DNA of 64,000 bases from Candidatus Marinarcus aquaticus (GCF_004116335.1 NZ_PDKN01000006.1:1-64000), one strand, 5' to 3'. Counted from the stretch's first letter, positions 1-10,147 are shown. Made by a program: numbers and translations. Notes: generated from the letters alone by a model not told the origin.

Positions 1-116
1 TGCTGGTGGCTATAGAGAAGTGGAAATACCCAGCTCCATTCCGAACCTGGAAGTCAAGCACTTCATCGCTGATAATACTGCACCTTTCAGGTGTGGAAAC
101 GTAAGCCGCTGCCAGC
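1..116 (+). rRNA. rrf: 5S ribosomal RNA
   Basis: The first 116 bases match the bacterial 5S rRNA pattern. The outer stem pairs the opening tgctggtggc with the closing gccgctgccagc, and the conserved internal segments tccattccgaacctggaag and gtggaaacgtaagc are present. The gene begins at the window edge, so one or a few 5' bases may be missing. The 16S and 23S genes would lie upstream outside the window. A strong terminator follows at 174-220. Confidence 0.95.
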
Positions 117-173
117 TTTGAGTATTTGTGCTAAAAAAGATTTGCATCTTTTTCAGGGACAAATTTTATTTAC

Positions 174-220
174 AGGCTTAGTTTTAGACATCATCAGATG
201 TTTAACCCTAGGCCTTTTTT
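174..220 (+). terminator. rRNA operon terminator
   Basis: An extended hairpin pairs 174-181 (aggcttag) with 208-215 (ctaggcct) around an inner stem acatc/gatgt, and ends in a run of six T at 215-220. A weaker AT-rich hairpin (134-141 with 146-153) precedes it. Together they are expected to end rRNA transcription before the chemoreceptor gene. Confidence 0.8.
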
Positions 221-343
221 ATCTCTCTTTTCTTTCATTACAACATCAATTTTATTATTTTTAACATATATTAGTTATTTAAAAGTCACATCATATACAT
301 ATTCTAAAAATTATGAGACAATTCACCTGAGAAGCGTAAATAT

Positions 344-349
344 TATAAT
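344..349 (+). promoter_or_regulatory. -10 box for the PAS-PAS chemoreceptor gene
   Basis: TATAAT in an AT-rich tract 41 bases before the ATG at 390. There is no clear -35 box, as is usual for Campylobacterota sigma-70 promoters. Confidence 0.45.
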
Positions 350-389
350 ATAATAATTGTTTATAGAGACTATTTAGGAGAGTTCGTTT

Positions 390-1940
390 ATGAGTTGGTT
401 TAAAAAGAATAATCAGGAAGATGAAGCAAAATTACATGCATTAGATATGAATTATGCTGTGATTTCATTTTCAAACAGTGGTACGATATTAGATGCTAAT
501 CAAAATTTTGTTGAAGCTTTAGGATATGACAATAAAAGTGAATTTGTTGGTCAACATCATCGTATATTTTGCGATAAAACATATGTGAATACACAAGAGT
601 ATGAAGAGTTTTGGACTTCATTAAACAAAGGTCAGACAAATACATCTGAATTTCGTAGAATCCGTAAAGATGGTAAATCCATTTATATTCAAGCTTCGTA
701 TATTCCAATAAAAAACAGCAGTGGTAAAGTAATAAAAGTTGTGAAATTTGCACAAGATATTACTGAAAAGAAGTTAGAATCACTTGATTATGAAGGCCAA
801 CTTCAAGCGATCAGTAAATCTCAAGCAGTCATTGAATTTAATATGGATGGTACGATTATTACAGCCAATGATAATTTTTTAAATACCTTGCATTATGAAC
901 TTAAAGATGTGATGGGAAAACATCATCAAATTTTTTGTGAAAATACGTATGTCAATTCAAATGAGTACAAAGAGTTTTGGAAAAAATTAAATCGTGGTGA
1001 GTTTGATTCAGGAGAATATTTACGTTTAGGAAAAAATGGCGAGAGAGTTTGGATACAAGCAACGTATAATCCTATTTTTGATATTGACAATAAACCCTTT
1101 AAAGTTGTGAAATATGCAACGGATATTACAGAACGAAAAAACTTGATTTTTGATATTGATAAGAAAGTGCACACACTTACGCAATCATTGGATAATTTAT
1201 CAACGGCATCAACTTCAATGTCCAAAGGGGCAGAAGTAACCATGCATGGTTCTCAAGAAATCACTGTTTCAATTACGCAGATGAATGAAGCGGTTTCTGC
1301 ATTATCTGAAAAAATTGAAGCCATGGTGAGTTCTATTGGCAGTATTGCATCTGCTTCCTCACAAGGTGAAAAAGTAGCCAAAGAGGCTCAAGAACAATCA
1401 CAAATTACAACTGAAGCGATGACCAGATTGAATAATGAATCAGAAAAGATTGGTGATACCATTAATGTGATCACGCAAATTGCATTTCAAACCAATATTT
1501 TATCGCTGAATGCAGCGGTGGAAGCAGCCACAGCAGGTGAAGCTGGAAAAGGGTTTGCTGTGGTTGCACAAGAGGTTCGAAATCTTGCAACACGATCAGA
1601 TGAAGCAGCCAAACAGATCACAGCCGCAATTGAACTTATTCAATCATTGGTGAAAGATTCATTGGGTTCAATCAATAAAATTGACAGCACGATTGCAGAA
1701 ATTACAACCATGTCAGGACAAATTTCAAGTTCTATAGAGGAACAACAAAATATCTCGAATGATTTGGCCAGTACTGCATTGGAGACAAGTCAAGGGGTGA
1801 ATGAAATCACCAATACAATGAAAGATGTTTCAAACAGTGCTGAAGAGAGTGGGGTTCAATCTCGCGAGACAGCCACAGCAACAGAAACTTTGATTGAAGT
1901 CTCCTCTGAGCTTATTGAAATACTTAAAAAACTTAAATAA
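390..1940 (+). CDS. Soluble methyl-accepting chemotaxis protein with two PAS domains (BdlA-like layout)
   Basis: A 516-residue protein with two consecutive PAS domains (about residues 18-130 and 138-250) followed by an MCP signalling domain (about 260-516). The two PAS modules share the motif HHxIFC and similar ends ([24 protein letters not shown]), so they arose by duplication. The conserved chemoreceptor hairpin tip is recognisable at [17 protein letters not shown]. No transmembrane segment or signal peptide is visible, so it should sense an intracellular cue, perhaps redox or a bound ligand, and signal to CheA/CheW from the cytoplasm. The PAS-PAS-MCP order is that of Pseudomonas BdlA, a biofilm dispersal regulator; a shared role is inference. 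A good AGGAG site precedes the ATG. It stands alone between the rRNA terminator and a convergent gene. Confidence 0.9.
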   Translation: MSWFKKNNQEDEAKLHALDMNYAVISFSNSGTILDANQNFVEALGYDNKSEFVGQHHRIFCDKTYVNTQEYEEFWTSLNKGQTNTSEFRRIRKDGKSIYIQASYIPIKNSSGKVIKVVKFAQDITEKKLESLDYEGQLQAISKSQAVIEFNMDGTIITANDNFLNTLHYELKDVMGKHHQIFCENTYVNSNEYKEFWKKLNRGEFDSGEYLRLGKNGERVWIQATYNPIFDIDNKPFKVVKYATDITERKNLIFDIDKKVHTLTQSLDNLSTASTSMSKGAEVTMHGSQEITVSITQMNEAVSALSEKIEAMVSSIGSIASASSQGEKVAKEAQEQSQITTEAMTRLNNESEKIGDTINVITQIAFQTNILSLNAAVEAATAGEAGKGFAVVAQEVRNLATRSDEAAKQITAAIELIQSLVKDSLGSINKIDSTIAEITTMSGQISSSIEEQQNISNDLASTALETSQGVNEITNTMKDVSNSAEESGVQSRETATATETLIEVSSELIEILKKLK

Positions 1941-1965
1941 ACTATTTGCCATTATGGCAAATAGT
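1941..1965. terminator. Hairpin between convergent genes
   Basis: Perfect 10-bp stem (1941-1950 with 1956-1965, loop attat) directly after the chemoreceptor stop and just before the end of the leftward CopD-like gene. The T-tail is poor on the plus strand, so it is a likely but weak bidirectional terminator. Confidence 0.5.
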
Positions 1966-1972
1966 TCATATC

Positions 1973-2431
1973 TTAAAAATAGTCAGCAATATTTATTGCA
2001 TACCAAATGATAAAAAAATTTAGAATAAAAATCAGCATCGATGAAATGCGTGAAATGATTTTCTCTTTTTGTGTGCGTTCTTGATTGTGCCTTTTTAAAG
2101 CAATAAACATGTGAACAATGGTTGCAATAATAACAATAACAACCAAAAAGAGTTTTTGATACAAAAGCATGCCCAAATCACTTTGTATAAATGCCTCATT
2201 GAATAAAACAGAAGAGATACCGTGTTGTGTAAGTAGTAAAAGTCCAGTAATGAGAAGTAATGTTATCCAGATAAGTTGGAAATAACCATAAAAAGGACCA
2301 ATGTGTGTATAAATGGTTTTTTGGATTTTTGGATCTTTAAAATATATTCCCATACCAAACAACAACATGCTGCCACCAACCCAAGTGGCAGCAGCGATGA
2401 TATGAATAAAAAGAAGTAAGTTAGTTGTCAT
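1973..2431 (-). CDS. CopD-like four-helix integral membrane protein
   Basis: A 152-residue hydrophobic protein with four predicted membrane helices. It starts MTTNLLLFIHIIAAATWVGG, a pattern typical of CopD-family and related small heme- or copper-linked membrane proteins, with the helix-1 His and the WxGG motif. A second helical His sits in IVHMFIAL. The family is linked to copper handling or heme-binding membrane redox roles, but no specific substrate can be read here. The start overlaps the end of the upstream cyclophilin gene by 11 bases, so the two are probably cotranscribed. The family assignment rests on pattern, not on a search. Confidence 0.6.
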   Translation of the reverse strand: MTTNLLLFIHIIAAATWVGGSMLLFGMGIYFKDPKIQKTIYTHIGPFYGYFQLIWITLLLITGLLLLTQHGISSVLFNEAFIQSDLGMLLYQKLFLVVIVIIATIVHMFIALKRHNQERTQKEKIISRISSMLIFILNFFIIWYAINIADYF

Positions 2432-2936
2432 CTCTTGTTTCTAAAATTTCAATAGAGACGATTTTGTCGTTTTGTGCAATGGCATCTAATGCAATAAAAC
2501 TCTCTTTGTCATCCTCTTCTATACCACCAAATACTGTGTGGTGACCATCTAAGTGTGGCGTTGGTACAAAACAGATAAAGAATTGGCTTCCACCTGTGTT
2601 TGGTCCTGCATGAGCCATAGAGAGGCTTCCTCTGTTATGCACTTGTTTGTCGGCATTGGTTTCACAAGCAATTGACCAACCTGGCCCACCCATACCTGTA
2701 CCATCTGGACATCCACCTTGTGCCATAAACCCAGCAATAACTCGGTGAAATTTTAAGCCATCATAAAAACCATCTTTTGCTAATGTTGCAAAGTTTGAAA
2801 CAGCAATGGGGGTTGACTCTGGAAAGAGTTTAATCCAAATGGTTCCATTTTCAGTTGTAATTTTTGCATATTGAAATCTATTGAGCTCTTCAGAGGGTAA
2901 GTTATACTCTTTTAACTCTTTTTTAAATCCAAACAT
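2421..2936 (-). CDS. Cyclophilin-type peptidyl-prolyl cis-trans isomerase
   Basis: A 171-residue single-domain cyclophilin that catalyses prolyl cis-trans isomerisation during protein folding. Diagnostic motifs are FHRVIAGFMAQGG (with the catalytic Arg), GPNTGGSQFFI and HLDGHHTVFGG. No signal peptide is present, so it is cytoplasmic. The length fits bacterial PpiB-type enzymes, with about 20 extra N-terminal residues. AAGGA lies at good spacing before the ATG. It is first in a two-gene leftward unit with the CopD-like protein, and lies downstream of ftsI on the same strand after an 84-base gap. Confidence 0.95.
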   Translation of the reverse strand: MFGFKKELKEYNLPSEELNRFQYAKITTENGTIWIKLFPESTPIAVSNFATLAKDGFYDGLKFHRVIAGFMAQGGCPDGTGMGGPGWSIACETNADKQVHNRGSLSMAHAGPNTGGSQFFICFVPTPHLDGHHTVFGGIEEDDKESFIALDAIAQNDKIVSIEILETRDDN

Positions 2937-3020
2937 TTTAATTCCTTTTGTATTTTCTTGGTGGAATTATACATATTTTCTATTAATACTTTTTTATAAT
3001 ACACCATTATATGTGATTTT

Positions 3021-4898
3021 TTATTGATGCTCATCAAGTTGGGGTTTGAGGTAATCGAGTTTAACTAAGCTTTCAATCACTTTTTTAAATACAGGAACCG
3101 CAGATTGAGAAGCGTATAAGTAGTACCAATATTTTCCACTGGCACTGGGGTTGACAACGGTTACACCAATAGTGTATTTGTGCTCTTTATCATTGGCAAA
3201 ACCAAAGAAAGAGGAGATATATTTTTTTTGATAACGTCCCTTATCGGCAATTTGTGCTGTTCCTGTTTTCCCACCAATTTCTAAGCCAGCTACAGCAGCA
3301 TTTTCTCCCGTACCTTCTTTCACCGTTTGAATGAGCATACGCTTAATGGTTTTAGCAGTTTTTTCAGAGATGACGCGTTTTGTAGGTTGAGGATTGAAAA
3401 AAAGTTTTTCATTATCTGATGTTAAAACATGTGAGACCAGTTTAGGAGTAGTCATGTTTCCTTGGTTGTTAAAGACACTGTAGGCTCTTATAGCTTGCAT
3501 GAAAGTAGAGGTCATCCCTTGACCATAAGAGACCGTGGCTTTAAAGACGTTGTCCTCTTGCTTATCTTCACCTGCTTTAAATTTGTAGACTTCAGGAATA
3601 TAGCCTGTTTTTTCATTGGTCAAATCAATCCCTGTTTTTTCAGTAAATCCAAAAGACTTCATGCCATCAGAAAACTCTTCTCCTGAGAGACGTTGCACGA
3701 GTTGTAAAATTCCAATGTTGCTTGAATAGACAATCACATCATCGAGTGTCAGATAATTTTTCGTAAAGCGGTGATCATCTTTAATCGAGTATCTCCCCAG
3801 TTTGTATCGCCCACGGGGGAACTCTCCTTTTGAGTTTTTGCTTCCTTTGTTAAAAGCAAAAAGAAGTTCATTCTTTTTTGCACGATCTTTATCCAAGACC
3901 ATCGCTAAGGCAACAGGTTTAATGATCGAACCTGGCTCAAATGCGTACTCAACAGCATTGACTTTTAAGTAAGGAATCTCCTCTTTTTTAATGTCTTCTG
4001 GATTGAATCGATTGGATGTGGCCAAGCTTAAAATTTTACCGGTGTCACTCTCCATAATCGATACCATAATCTCATCGGCAGTGAATTTTTCTTTATAATA
4101 ATCAAGTTGCATTTCAATGGTTTTTTGCAGTTTTAAAGGGATATTTAATACAATGGAAGCACCATCTTCTCTGTTTTTAATGATAGAATTTTTATTAAAA
4201 GAGATGTAAGAAAGCACATCACGTTCTCCTTTTAGAATGCCATCTTTTGAACTGTTTAAAATGGCATTGTAGCTGCTCTCTAAACCTTTTATCCCAGTTA
4301 CTCTTGTTTTCTCATTGTTGCTTTCATATTTTCTGATATATCCCACAACAGGTGTTAATGAGTTTTGGTATGAGTTGATACGTTTTTCACCACTTTCGAT
4401 GATATCTAAACCTTGAAGGATTTTATTGCCATTGATTTTGATGGCTTTAAAGACATCCAGTCGTCGAAGTTTATAGCTGAGCTCTTTAAGATTTTTTGCA
4501 GATCGTGAATCAATGTTATATGACAATACCAAACTGCCAGGGTGTTTTAAGGAGTCGTAAACCTTCTTTTTAATTTTGGCTTTTGGAATATCGCTGTAAA
4601 TAGAAAAGAGATTAATAAAGAGTTCTTTTTTATCTTCATTTAAAAATCGTGTATCAATAGAGGCCTTATAGAGCTTTTTAGATGAAGCGATTTTAAAATT
4701 ATCACTGCTGATAATATCGCCACGTACGGCCAACTCTTTTTTTGTGGTCTCCAATGAGGGTAGGCGTCGCTGTTTTTTAGTGGAGTTAAAGACTGAAATA
4801 ATGAGTAAAACAAGTAAAAAAATGAGAAAGAAAAAGAGAATGGCTATTTTTTTTGTTTTCGTGATATTTTCTAAATTATTTGTTTGATTTGAAGACAT
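3021..4898 (-). CDS. ftsI: Penicillin-binding protein, septal transpeptidase FtsI (PBP3 class B)
   Basis: A 625-residue class B PBP that cross-links septal peptidoglycan. It has one N-terminal membrane anchor (about residues 18-37), the RGDI motif of the pedestal domain near residue 59, and the transpeptidase triad: SIIK (active Ser about 322), SSN (about 391) and KTGT (about 543). FtsI is preferred over the elongation enzyme MrdA because the gene is divergent from, and only 29 bases away from, ftsW, its usual SEDS partner, with murG next. The start is weakly supported: only GGAT precedes the ATG. Confidence 0.88.
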   Translation of the reverse strand: MSSNQTNNLENITKTKKIAILFFFLIFLLVLLIISVFNSTKKQRRLPSLETTKKELAVRGDIISSDNFKIASSKKLYKASIDTRFLNEDKKELFINLFSIYSDIPKAKIKKKVYDSLKHPGSLVLSYNIDSRSAKNLKELSYKLRRLDVFKAIKINGNKILQGLDIIESGEKRINSYQNSLTPVVGYIRKYESNNEKTRVTGIKGLESSYNAILNSSKDGILKGERDVLSYISFNKNSIIKNREDGASIVLNIPLKLQKTIEMQLDYYKEKFTADEIMVSIMESDTGKILSLATSNRFNPEDIKKEEIPYLKVNAVEYAFEPGSIIKPVALAMVLDKDRAKKNELLFAFNKGSKNSKGEFPRGRYKLGRYSIKDDHRFTKNYLTLDDVIVYSSNIGILQLVQRLSGEEFSDGMKSFGFTEKTGIDLTNEKTGYIPEVYKFKAGEDKQEDNVFKATVSYGQGMTSTFMQAIRAYSVFNNQGNMTTPKLVSHVLTSDNEKLFFNPQPTKRVISEKTAKTIKRMLIQTVKEGTGENAAVAGLEIGGKTGTAQIADKGRYQKKYISSFFGFANDKEHKYTIGVTVVNPSASGKYWYYLYASQSAVPVFKKVIESLVKLDYLKPQLDEHQ

Positions 4899-4927
4899 AT
4901 TTATCCATAATATAATATAATAAGCAA

Positions 4928-6142
4928 ATGAATTCTACCAAAAAAAGTATTAAATCAAAAACAACCACGCTGTTACAACCCGATTACTATTTGTTTATAG
5001 CAGCTTCTATTTTAATCCTAATTAGCATACTTTTTTCTTATTCACTTTCTGTGTATACGGTAATTTATTTTGATTACAGCAATTTTCATTTTTTCTTGCG
5101 TCAAGCATTTGTGGGATTGCTCTCTATATTGATCATGTGGATCATGGCACAGTTTGACCCAACCAAATGGGTAAAGCCGATTAGTATGGCATTTTTCATA
5201 CTTTTTTTCTTAATTATGATTATCATGCCATTTCTGCCAAGTTCTTTAGTAACTGCTTCAGGTGGAGCAAATCGTTGGATACGACTGCCTGGTTTCTCTC
5301 TTTCTCCCGTAGAGTTTTTTAAAATAGGGTTTATCTATTTTTTAGCTTGGAGTTTTAACCGTCGTGTGTATGACCAACCTACAAAAATGAAGTGGAAAGA
5401 TGAGATGTTGCTCGTACTTCCATATTTTGGAGCATTTTTAGTGGTGGTATTCATTGTGGCATTTATGCAAAAAGATTTGGGGCAAGTGGTACTGATGGGG
5501 GCGATTTTATTTATTCTATTGATGTTTGCCAATCGAAGTATGAAGTTTTTCCTCTCTTTAGGGTTTGCAGGTATCATTGCTTTTGTGGGTTTGATTTTAG
5601 CAGCACCTCACAGAATTGTTCGAATACAAAGTTGGTGGAGTATGGTGCAAGACAGTATTTTATCCTTTTTACCCACCGCCATTGCCAATGAGTTACGTAT
5701 CAAAGAGTTTCCTGAACCATACCAAGTTTCGCATTCACTCAATGCCATTTACAATGGGGGGTTAAGTGGTACAGGTTTGGGGGAAGGTTCGATTAAATTG
5801 GGTTTTTTATCAGAAGTACACACGGACTTTGTATTAGCAGGTATCACGGAAGAGTTAGGTTTTATTGGGTTTGCTTTGATTGTTTCACTCATCGGTTTTG
5901 TGGTGTTTCGAATTTTACGTATCAGCAGACGTTGTACCAATCAAATTGATCATCTGTTTACCTTGGGAATAGGCTTAATGATTATATTTTCATTTTTAAT
6001 CAACTCATATGGAATATCGGGTATGATTCCAATTAAAGGGATTGCTGTACCCTTTTTAAGTTATGGGGGAAGTGCGCTATTAAGTGTATCCATAGCCGTG
6101 GGATTGGTGTTATCCATCAGTCGAACAGTGAATCTAAAATAA
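4928..6142 (+). CDS. ftsW: SEDS peptidoglycan glycosyltransferase FtsW
   Basis: A 404-residue SEDS protein with about ten membrane helices that polymerises lipid II at the division site together with FtsI. Family marks include FLRQAFVGLLSI, GGANRWI, the SLSPVEFFKIGF motif, the QKDLGQ loop with the putative catalytic Asp, EELGFIG and the C-terminal PIKGIAVPFLSYGGS. RodA has a very similar fold; the choice of FtsW rests on divergent ftsI and on murG starting 8 bases downstream. The SD is poor; the intergenic region shared with ftsI is only 29 bases of TA-rich sequence and must hold both promoters. Confidence 0.9.
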   Translation: MNSTKKSIKSKTTTLLQPDYYLFIAASILILISILFSYSLSVYTVIYFDYSNFHFFLRQAFVGLLSILIMWIMAQFDPTKWVKPISMAFFILFFLIMIIMPFLPSSLVTASGGANRWIRLPGFSLSPVEFFKIGFIYFLAWSFNRRVYDQPTKMKWKDEMLLVLPYFGAFLVVVFIVAFMQKDLGQVVLMGAILFILLMFANRSMKFFLSLGFAGIIAFVGLILAAPHRIVRIQSWWSMVQDSILSFLPTAIANELRIKEFPEPYQVSHSLNAIYNGGLSGTGLGEGSIKLGFLSEVHTDFVLAGITEELGFIGFALIVSLIGFVVFRILRISRRCTNQIDHLFTLGIGLMIIFSFLINSYGISGMIPIKGIAVPFLSYGGSALLSVSIAVGLVLSISRTVNLK

Positions 6143-6150
6143 GGGATTAC

Positions 6151-7182
6151 ATGAAAATAGATAATATTGTCATCACGGGTGGTGGAACAGGCGGACATTT
6201 AAAAGTAGCAGAAGCATTTATTAATGAACTGTATGAAAGAGGCTTGAAAGCGACTTATATTGGCTCAAAAAATGGGCAAGATAAAGAGTGGTTTGGTCCA
6301 CACAACCGAAAACTGAAAAAAGCCATCTTTTTAGATTCGTATGGTGTTGTGAACAAAGGATTTTTTGGGAAAATCAAATCTTTAATCAATATCATCAGAC
6401 TCTCTTTTGAATGTAACGACATGTTTGAAGATAAAAATATTAATAAGGTCATCTCAGTTGGAGGATATTCTGCTGCTCCTGCAACGTTTGCTGCCATTAT
6501 GACAAGCGGCTGTAAACTCTATATTCATGAACAAAACTCTAAAATGGGAAAACTCAATCAACTCACCTCTTTTTTTGCAACTGAGCTGTTCTCTTCATAT
6601 GATGCAAAATCAAAAGTTAAAGATTACCCAGTAGATAACAAATTCTTTGATAACGCTCGTGTTCGAAGTGCTACTCGAGCAGTGATCTTTTTAGGTGGTT
6701 CTCAAGGGGCAAAATCAATCAATAACTTTGCATTGAGTGTCGCTGAAAAACTTCATATTATGGGCATTAAAATCATTCATCAAACGGGACGAGCAGATTT
6801 TCAACGTATTAAAGAGAAGTATCAAAAACTGGGAATAGAAGCAGATGTTTTTGATTTTTGTATGGACATTGAAAATAAAATGAGTAAAGCTGATTTTGCA
6901 GTGAGTCGAGCAGGAGCCTCAACTTTATGGGAACTTGCAGCCAATGCCTTACCGACACTTTTTATTCCTTTCCCACATGCCGCACAAGATCATCAATACA
7001 CCAATGCTCTTTTTTTGGTTGAGAAAAATATGGCCTATATGAAACGTGAGAGTCAATTGAGTCAAGAGTATTTTTTTGAGTGCATCCAACAAGACAATTA
7101 TGAGATGTCAAAACGTTTGGTGAATTCTATTATGAGTGATTCTATTAAACTCATGCTTGATTGCATTTTAGAGGATCACTAA
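6151..7182 (+). CDS. murG: UDP-GlcNAc:lipid I N-acetylglucosaminyltransferase MurG
   Basis: A 343-residue GT28 glycosyltransferase that converts lipid I to lipid II on the inner face of the cytoplasmic membrane. The N-terminal glycine loop [10 protein letters not shown] contacts the lipid substrate. [10 protein letters not shown], the second glycine loop [10 protein letters not shown], and the UDP-GlcNAc pocket with [11 protein letters not shown] and AQDHQYTNA follow in order. It forms an operon with ftsW (8-base gap). Its 3' end overlaps the convergent uppP gene by 15 bases. Confidence 0.96.
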   Translation: MKIDNIVITGGGTGGHLKVAEAFINELYERGLKATYIGSKNGQDKEWFGPHNRKLKKAIFLDSYGVVNKGFFGKIKSLINIIRLSFECNDMFEDKNINKVISVGGYSAAPATFAAIMTSGCKLYIHEQNSKMGKLNQLTSFFATELFSSYDAKSKVKDYPVDNKFFDNARVRSATRAVIFLGGSQGAKSINNFALSVAEKLHIMGIKIIHQTGRADFQRIKEKYQKLGIEADVFDFCMDIENKMSKADFAVSRAGASTLWELAANALPTLFIPFPHAAQDHQYTNALFLVEKNMAYMKRESQLSQEYFFECIQQDNYEMSKRLVNSIMSDSIKLMLDCILEDH

Positions 7183-7932
7183 GAGCAACAAACCAAACAA
7201 AATTCTATAAATACCAAAGGCCACAAATGTAAAGTTCTCTAAAAACTTTAAAAAAAGTTTGATGGTCAAATACGCTACAATAAATGAAATGACAAATCCC
7301 ATTGCTAAAACCATTAGGTTTGTGTGTGTAAAGTCATTGTAGTGTTTCAGTAAATCATAGCCTGTGGTTGCACACATGACGGGGAAGGCTAAAAGAAATG
7401 AGAACTCTGCACTTGCTTTTCTTGTAAGTCCTACAAACATCGCTCCAAGAATGGTTGCACCTGCTCGGCTTGTTCCAGGGATGAGTGCGGCTATTTGAGC
7501 CAAACCAATCAAAAGTGCTTGTTTGTATGAAACATTTTCAACATCATCAATAAAATGCTCTTGCGGTTTATAGTAGCGTTCAGCAATTAAAAAGATGATT
7601 CCCCCAATAATAAACATCGTTGCAACCACTTCAACACTAAAGAGCATCTTGATTTGTGAAGAGAAAAGAAACCCAACTGCTCCAATTGGAATAAATGCAA
7701 GGATTAGTTTTTTCCACAATTCAATATGTTTTAGAGTGAATTTACTGGGATAGTTTAAAATAACAGCTAAAATAGCTGCAAATTGAATGATGACTTCAAA
7801 GGCTTTATTCACAGATGTTTGTTCGAGGTTTAAAAACTCGCTGGCAACGATTAAATGCCCCGTTGATGAAATAGGCAAAAATTCTGTGAAGCCTTCGATG
7901 ACTCCTAATATAATTGAATCAGATATGGTCAT
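7168..7932 (-). CDS. uppP: Undecaprenyl-diphosphatase UppP (BacA)
   Basis: A 254-residue polytopic membrane phosphatase that recycles undecaprenyl pyrophosphate to the monophosphate carrier used by MraY, and is a known bacitracin resistance determinant. The two catalytic motifs are clear: [15 protein letters not shown] near residue 14 and [10 protein letters not shown] in the second half. The start codon overlaps the mqnA stop (TAATG), so translation is probably coupled. The 3' end is antisense to the last 15 bases of murG, a carrier-pathway partner gene. Confidence 0.95.
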   Translation of the reverse strand: MTISDSIILGVIEGFTEFLPISSTGHLIVASEFLNLEQTSVNKAFEVIIQFAAILAVILNYPSKFTLKHIELWKKLILAFIPIGAVGFLFSSQIKMLFSVEVVATMFIIGGIIFLIAERYYKPQEHFIDDVENVSYKQALLIGLAQIAALIPGTSRAGATILGAMFVGLTRKASAEFSFLLAFPVMCATTGYDLLKHYNDFTHTNLMVLAMGFVISFIVAYLTIKLFLKFLENFTFVAFGIYRILFGLLLLVIL

Positions 7933-8591
7933 TATAATCCTCTTTTTTTAGTCAGTTGAAAAAATCGTTTGAGTGCACGTTTCTCTTTATAACCAATATC
8001 ATAGTCAATCATTTTTAAATACTCTAAAATATGTTGTTTCGATACACCTGAACGTTGTGAATAATGCTCTAGGATATACTGTGGGATTTTGATGAAACGT
8101 TTTTTAAATGGTTTCATTACTTTATATAACAGTTTTCCATGTTTGTTGTAACAAAGACGTGCAAAAACAAATGGAAGGTTATATTTGTCTTGCCACGCTT
8201 TGGCTAAGTCAATAAAACTCTCTTTATCATTTTCATGGTAAAACTTCAAGGCTTTATCTCCGATAATGACTTGACCTTCGAGGTTTAAAACCTTTGCTAA
8301 AGCATTGGAAGTATCACTTTGATAATCTTTTGTGTATTCCCCTGGTACAAGCAGTACAGAACGTACGTTGCTTCGTGCAATGATTCCTAAGTCTAAAGCT
8401 TTTTCAGTTCGTGAAGCAATCGATGAAATAAATGCAGAATGTACTTTTCTTTGTTTAAATCGTTTGTTAATGGCTGAAGGATACGATTTTTGATATTCGA
8501 TGATGGCTTTAAGCTGATTTGATTTTATACTCTTTTTTAAAAAAATATGAACGGGAAGAAGATTGATAAAATCGATTTTGGCAAAGTTCAT
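7932..8591 (-). CDS. mqnA: Chorismate dehydratase MqnA (futalosine menaquinone pathway)
   Basis: A 219-residue protein of the MqnA/MqnD periplasmic-binding-protein fold. MqnA dehydrates chorismate to 3-enolpyruvyl-benzoate, the first step of the futalosine route to menaquinone used by Campylobacterota. Recognisable family features are the N-terminal [10 protein letters not shown], the central AFISSIAS, the IIGDKAL segment and LPFVFARL near residue 150. It is at the short end for the family. MqnD shares the fold, but the IGD-AL and LPFVFA pattern favours MqnA. AGGAAT precedes the ATG. It is first in the mqnA-uppP unit. Confidence 0.8.
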   Translation of the reverse strand: MNFAKIDFINLLPVHIFLKKSIKSNQLKAIIEYQKSYPSAINKRFKQRKVHSAFISSIASRTEKALDLGIIARSNVRSVLLVPGEYTKDYQSDTSNALAKVLNLEGQVIIGDKALKFYHENDKESFIDLAKAWQDKYNLPFVFARLCYNKHGKLLYKVMKPFKKRFIKIPQYILEHYSQRSGVSKQHILEYLKMIDYDIGYKEKRALKRFFQLTKKRGL

Positions 8592-8622
8592 TTATGATTC
8601 CTAAAACTAAAATTATTTTGGA

Positions 8623-8628
8623 TATAAT
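8623..8628 (+). promoter_or_regulatory. -10 box for moaD-moaE-hisJ
   Basis: GATATAATAG holds a consensus TATAAT 29 bases before moaD, in the short region divergent from mqnA. No clear -35 is seen. Confidence 0.5.
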
Positions 8629-8657
8629 AGTAAAAATTTAGTAAATAAGGGGTTAAA

Positions 8658-8879
8658 ATGGTTGAAGTAGAGTTTCTTGGACCGATTAATAAAGAAAAAT
8701 TAACATTGGATATTTCAAACCTCTCGCAATTAAGTGAACTGTTAAAAGAAGACAATGACGTCGTTGAATGGTTAGATAAATGTGCTGTTGCAGTGAATGA
8801 TACGCTGGTTTCATCTAAAGATATGAGTCTGAATGATGGAGATAAGATTTCACTTCTTCCTCCTGTATGCGGTGGATGA
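8658..8879 (+). CDS. moaD: Molybdopterin synthase small subunit MoaD
   Basis: A 73-residue ubiquitin-fold sulfur carrier. It ends in the required diglycine (LLPPVCGG), which is thiocarboxylated and donates sulfur to cyclic pyranopterin monophosphate in molybdenum cofactor synthesis. Length and the SLNDGDKISLLPP segment fit the family. TAAGGGG provides the ribosome site. It is immediately followed by moaE, its partner subunit. Confidence 0.92.
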   Translation: MVEVEFLGPINKEKLTLDISNLSQLSELLKEDNDVVEWLDKCAVAVNDTLVSSKDMSLNDGDKISLLPPVCGG

Positions 8880-8881
8880 GA

Positions 8882-9325
8882 ATGAACAAATTAGAACTTT
8901 TTGATGGAAGTCTACCTGTTGAAGAGATTACCAATGCTTGGTACAATGAATTTAAACTCTCTAATTATGGTGCTATTATTACTTTTGTAGGTGTGGTACG
9001 AGACGAAGATGGAATTGATGGTCTTTCATTTGATATCTATGAACCTATTTTAAATAACTGGTTTAATGCCTGGCAAGAGAAAGCCAATGCACAAAATGCC
9101 ATTGTGCTTATGGCTCACTCAAAAGGGGATGTATTGAATCATGAGAGCTCATACATTGCAGCAGTGTGTTCCCCAAAACGAAGAGTAGCACTTGAAATGA
9201 TTGATGAGTTTGTAGAAGATTTTAAACAAAGTGCGCCTATTTGGAAGTATGATATTATCAATGGAAAAAGAGAGTATGCACTTGATAGAAGTACAAAAAT
9301 AAATGGTGCAGGGATTTTAAACTGA
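8882..9325 (+). CDS. moaE: Molybdopterin synthase catalytic subunit MoaE
   Basis: A catalytic subunit of about 147 residues that dithiolates precursor Z with sulfur from MoaD. Family segments include AIITFVGVVRDEDG, HSKGDVLNHESSYIAAVCSPKRR and PIWKYDI with the conserved Lys. Three in-frame ATGs are possible at 8867, 8876 and 8882. 8882 gives the usual N-terminus (MNKLELFDG) and is preceded by GGATGA, while 8876 would give an ATGA overlap with moaD; 8867 lies inside moaD and is unlikely. The 3' end overlaps hisJ by one base (TGATG). Confidence 0.88.
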   Translation: MNKLELFDGSLPVEEITNAWYNEFKLSNYGAIITFVGVVRDEDGIDGLSFDIYEPILNNWFNAWQEKANAQNAIVLMAHSKGDVLNHESSYIAAVCSPKRRVALEMIDEFVEDFKQSAPIWKYDIINGKREYALDRSTKINGAGILN

Positions 9326-10107
9326 TGCGTGTTGATTTGCATAACCACACTCATTTTTGTAACCATGCCAATGGAAGTATGCAAGTGTATGTTGAAAAAG
9401 CAATTGAAAAAGGGATTGATGTTTTTGGTTTTTCTGAACATGCCCCAATGGATTTTGATCAACACTACCGATTGCCATTAGAGAAAAAAGCAGAGTATGA
9501 AACTGAAGTAAAACGACTTCAAGAGATGTTCTCAAATGATATTGAGATTTTATTGGCATATGAAGTTGATTTTATGCAAAACGTTCCAATGCTCGATGAA
9601 ATACTCAAAGCCAAAGTTGATTATCTGATTGGTTCGGTACACTTTTTAGATGGTTGGGGCTTTGATAATCCTGAGTTTATAGGAAGTTATGAAAACAGAG
9701 ATATTGATACCATTTGGCAAGAGTATTTTAATACCATTGAAGCAATGGCAAAAGCCAATCTCTTTGATATCGTAGGGCATTTAGATTTAATTAAAATATT
9801 TAAGTTCATGCCTAAAAAAGAGATTAAAAGTATTGCAAACGGTGCTCTTAAAGCCATAAAAAATGCCAATATGGTCGTAGAGATAAACCCTGCTGGTTTA
9901 CGAAAACCAATTGGGGAAACCTACCCTTCCAAAGAGCTTTTAGAAGCATGTTTTGAGCTGGATATTGCTATTACTTTTGGTTCAGATGCTCATGAAATTG
10001 CACAAGTAGGCTTTAAATATGAAGAGGCTAAAGCATTAGCCCAAGCTGTAGGATATACTAAAGCGATGCGGTTTAAAAACCGTGACAGAGAATTGTTTAT
10101 TTTTTAA
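9325..10107 (+). CDS. hisJ: PHP-family histidinol-phosphatase
   Basis: A 260-residue PHP-domain metal phosphatase that most likely dephosphorylates histidinol phosphate in histidine synthesis (HisJ/HisK type). Metal-binding motifs are visible in order: VDLHNHTHFC at the N-terminus, SEHAP, the Glu in AYEVDF, IGSVHFLDGW, VGHLDLIK and the terminal FGSDAHEI. The start overlaps the moaE stop (TGATG), so it is translationally coupled to a molybdenum cofactor pair with no obvious pathway link. Another PHP substrate is possible. Confidence 0.82.
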   Translation: MRVDLHNHTHFCNHANGSMQVYVEKAIEKGIDVFGFSEHAPMDFDQHYRLPLEKKAEYETEVKRLQEMFSNDIEILLAYEVDFMQNVPMLDEILKAKVDYLIGSVHFLDGWGFDNPEFIGSYENRDIDTIWQEYFNTIEAMAKANLFDIVGHLDLIKIFKFMPKKEIKSIANGALKAIKNANMVVEINPAGLRKPIGETYPSKELLEACFELDIAITFGSDAHEIAQVGFKYEEAKALAQAVGYTKAMRFKNRDRELFIF

Positions 10108-10147
10108 ACAGTTTAAATTTGAAACAAAAATAAAAATTCTGAAAAAC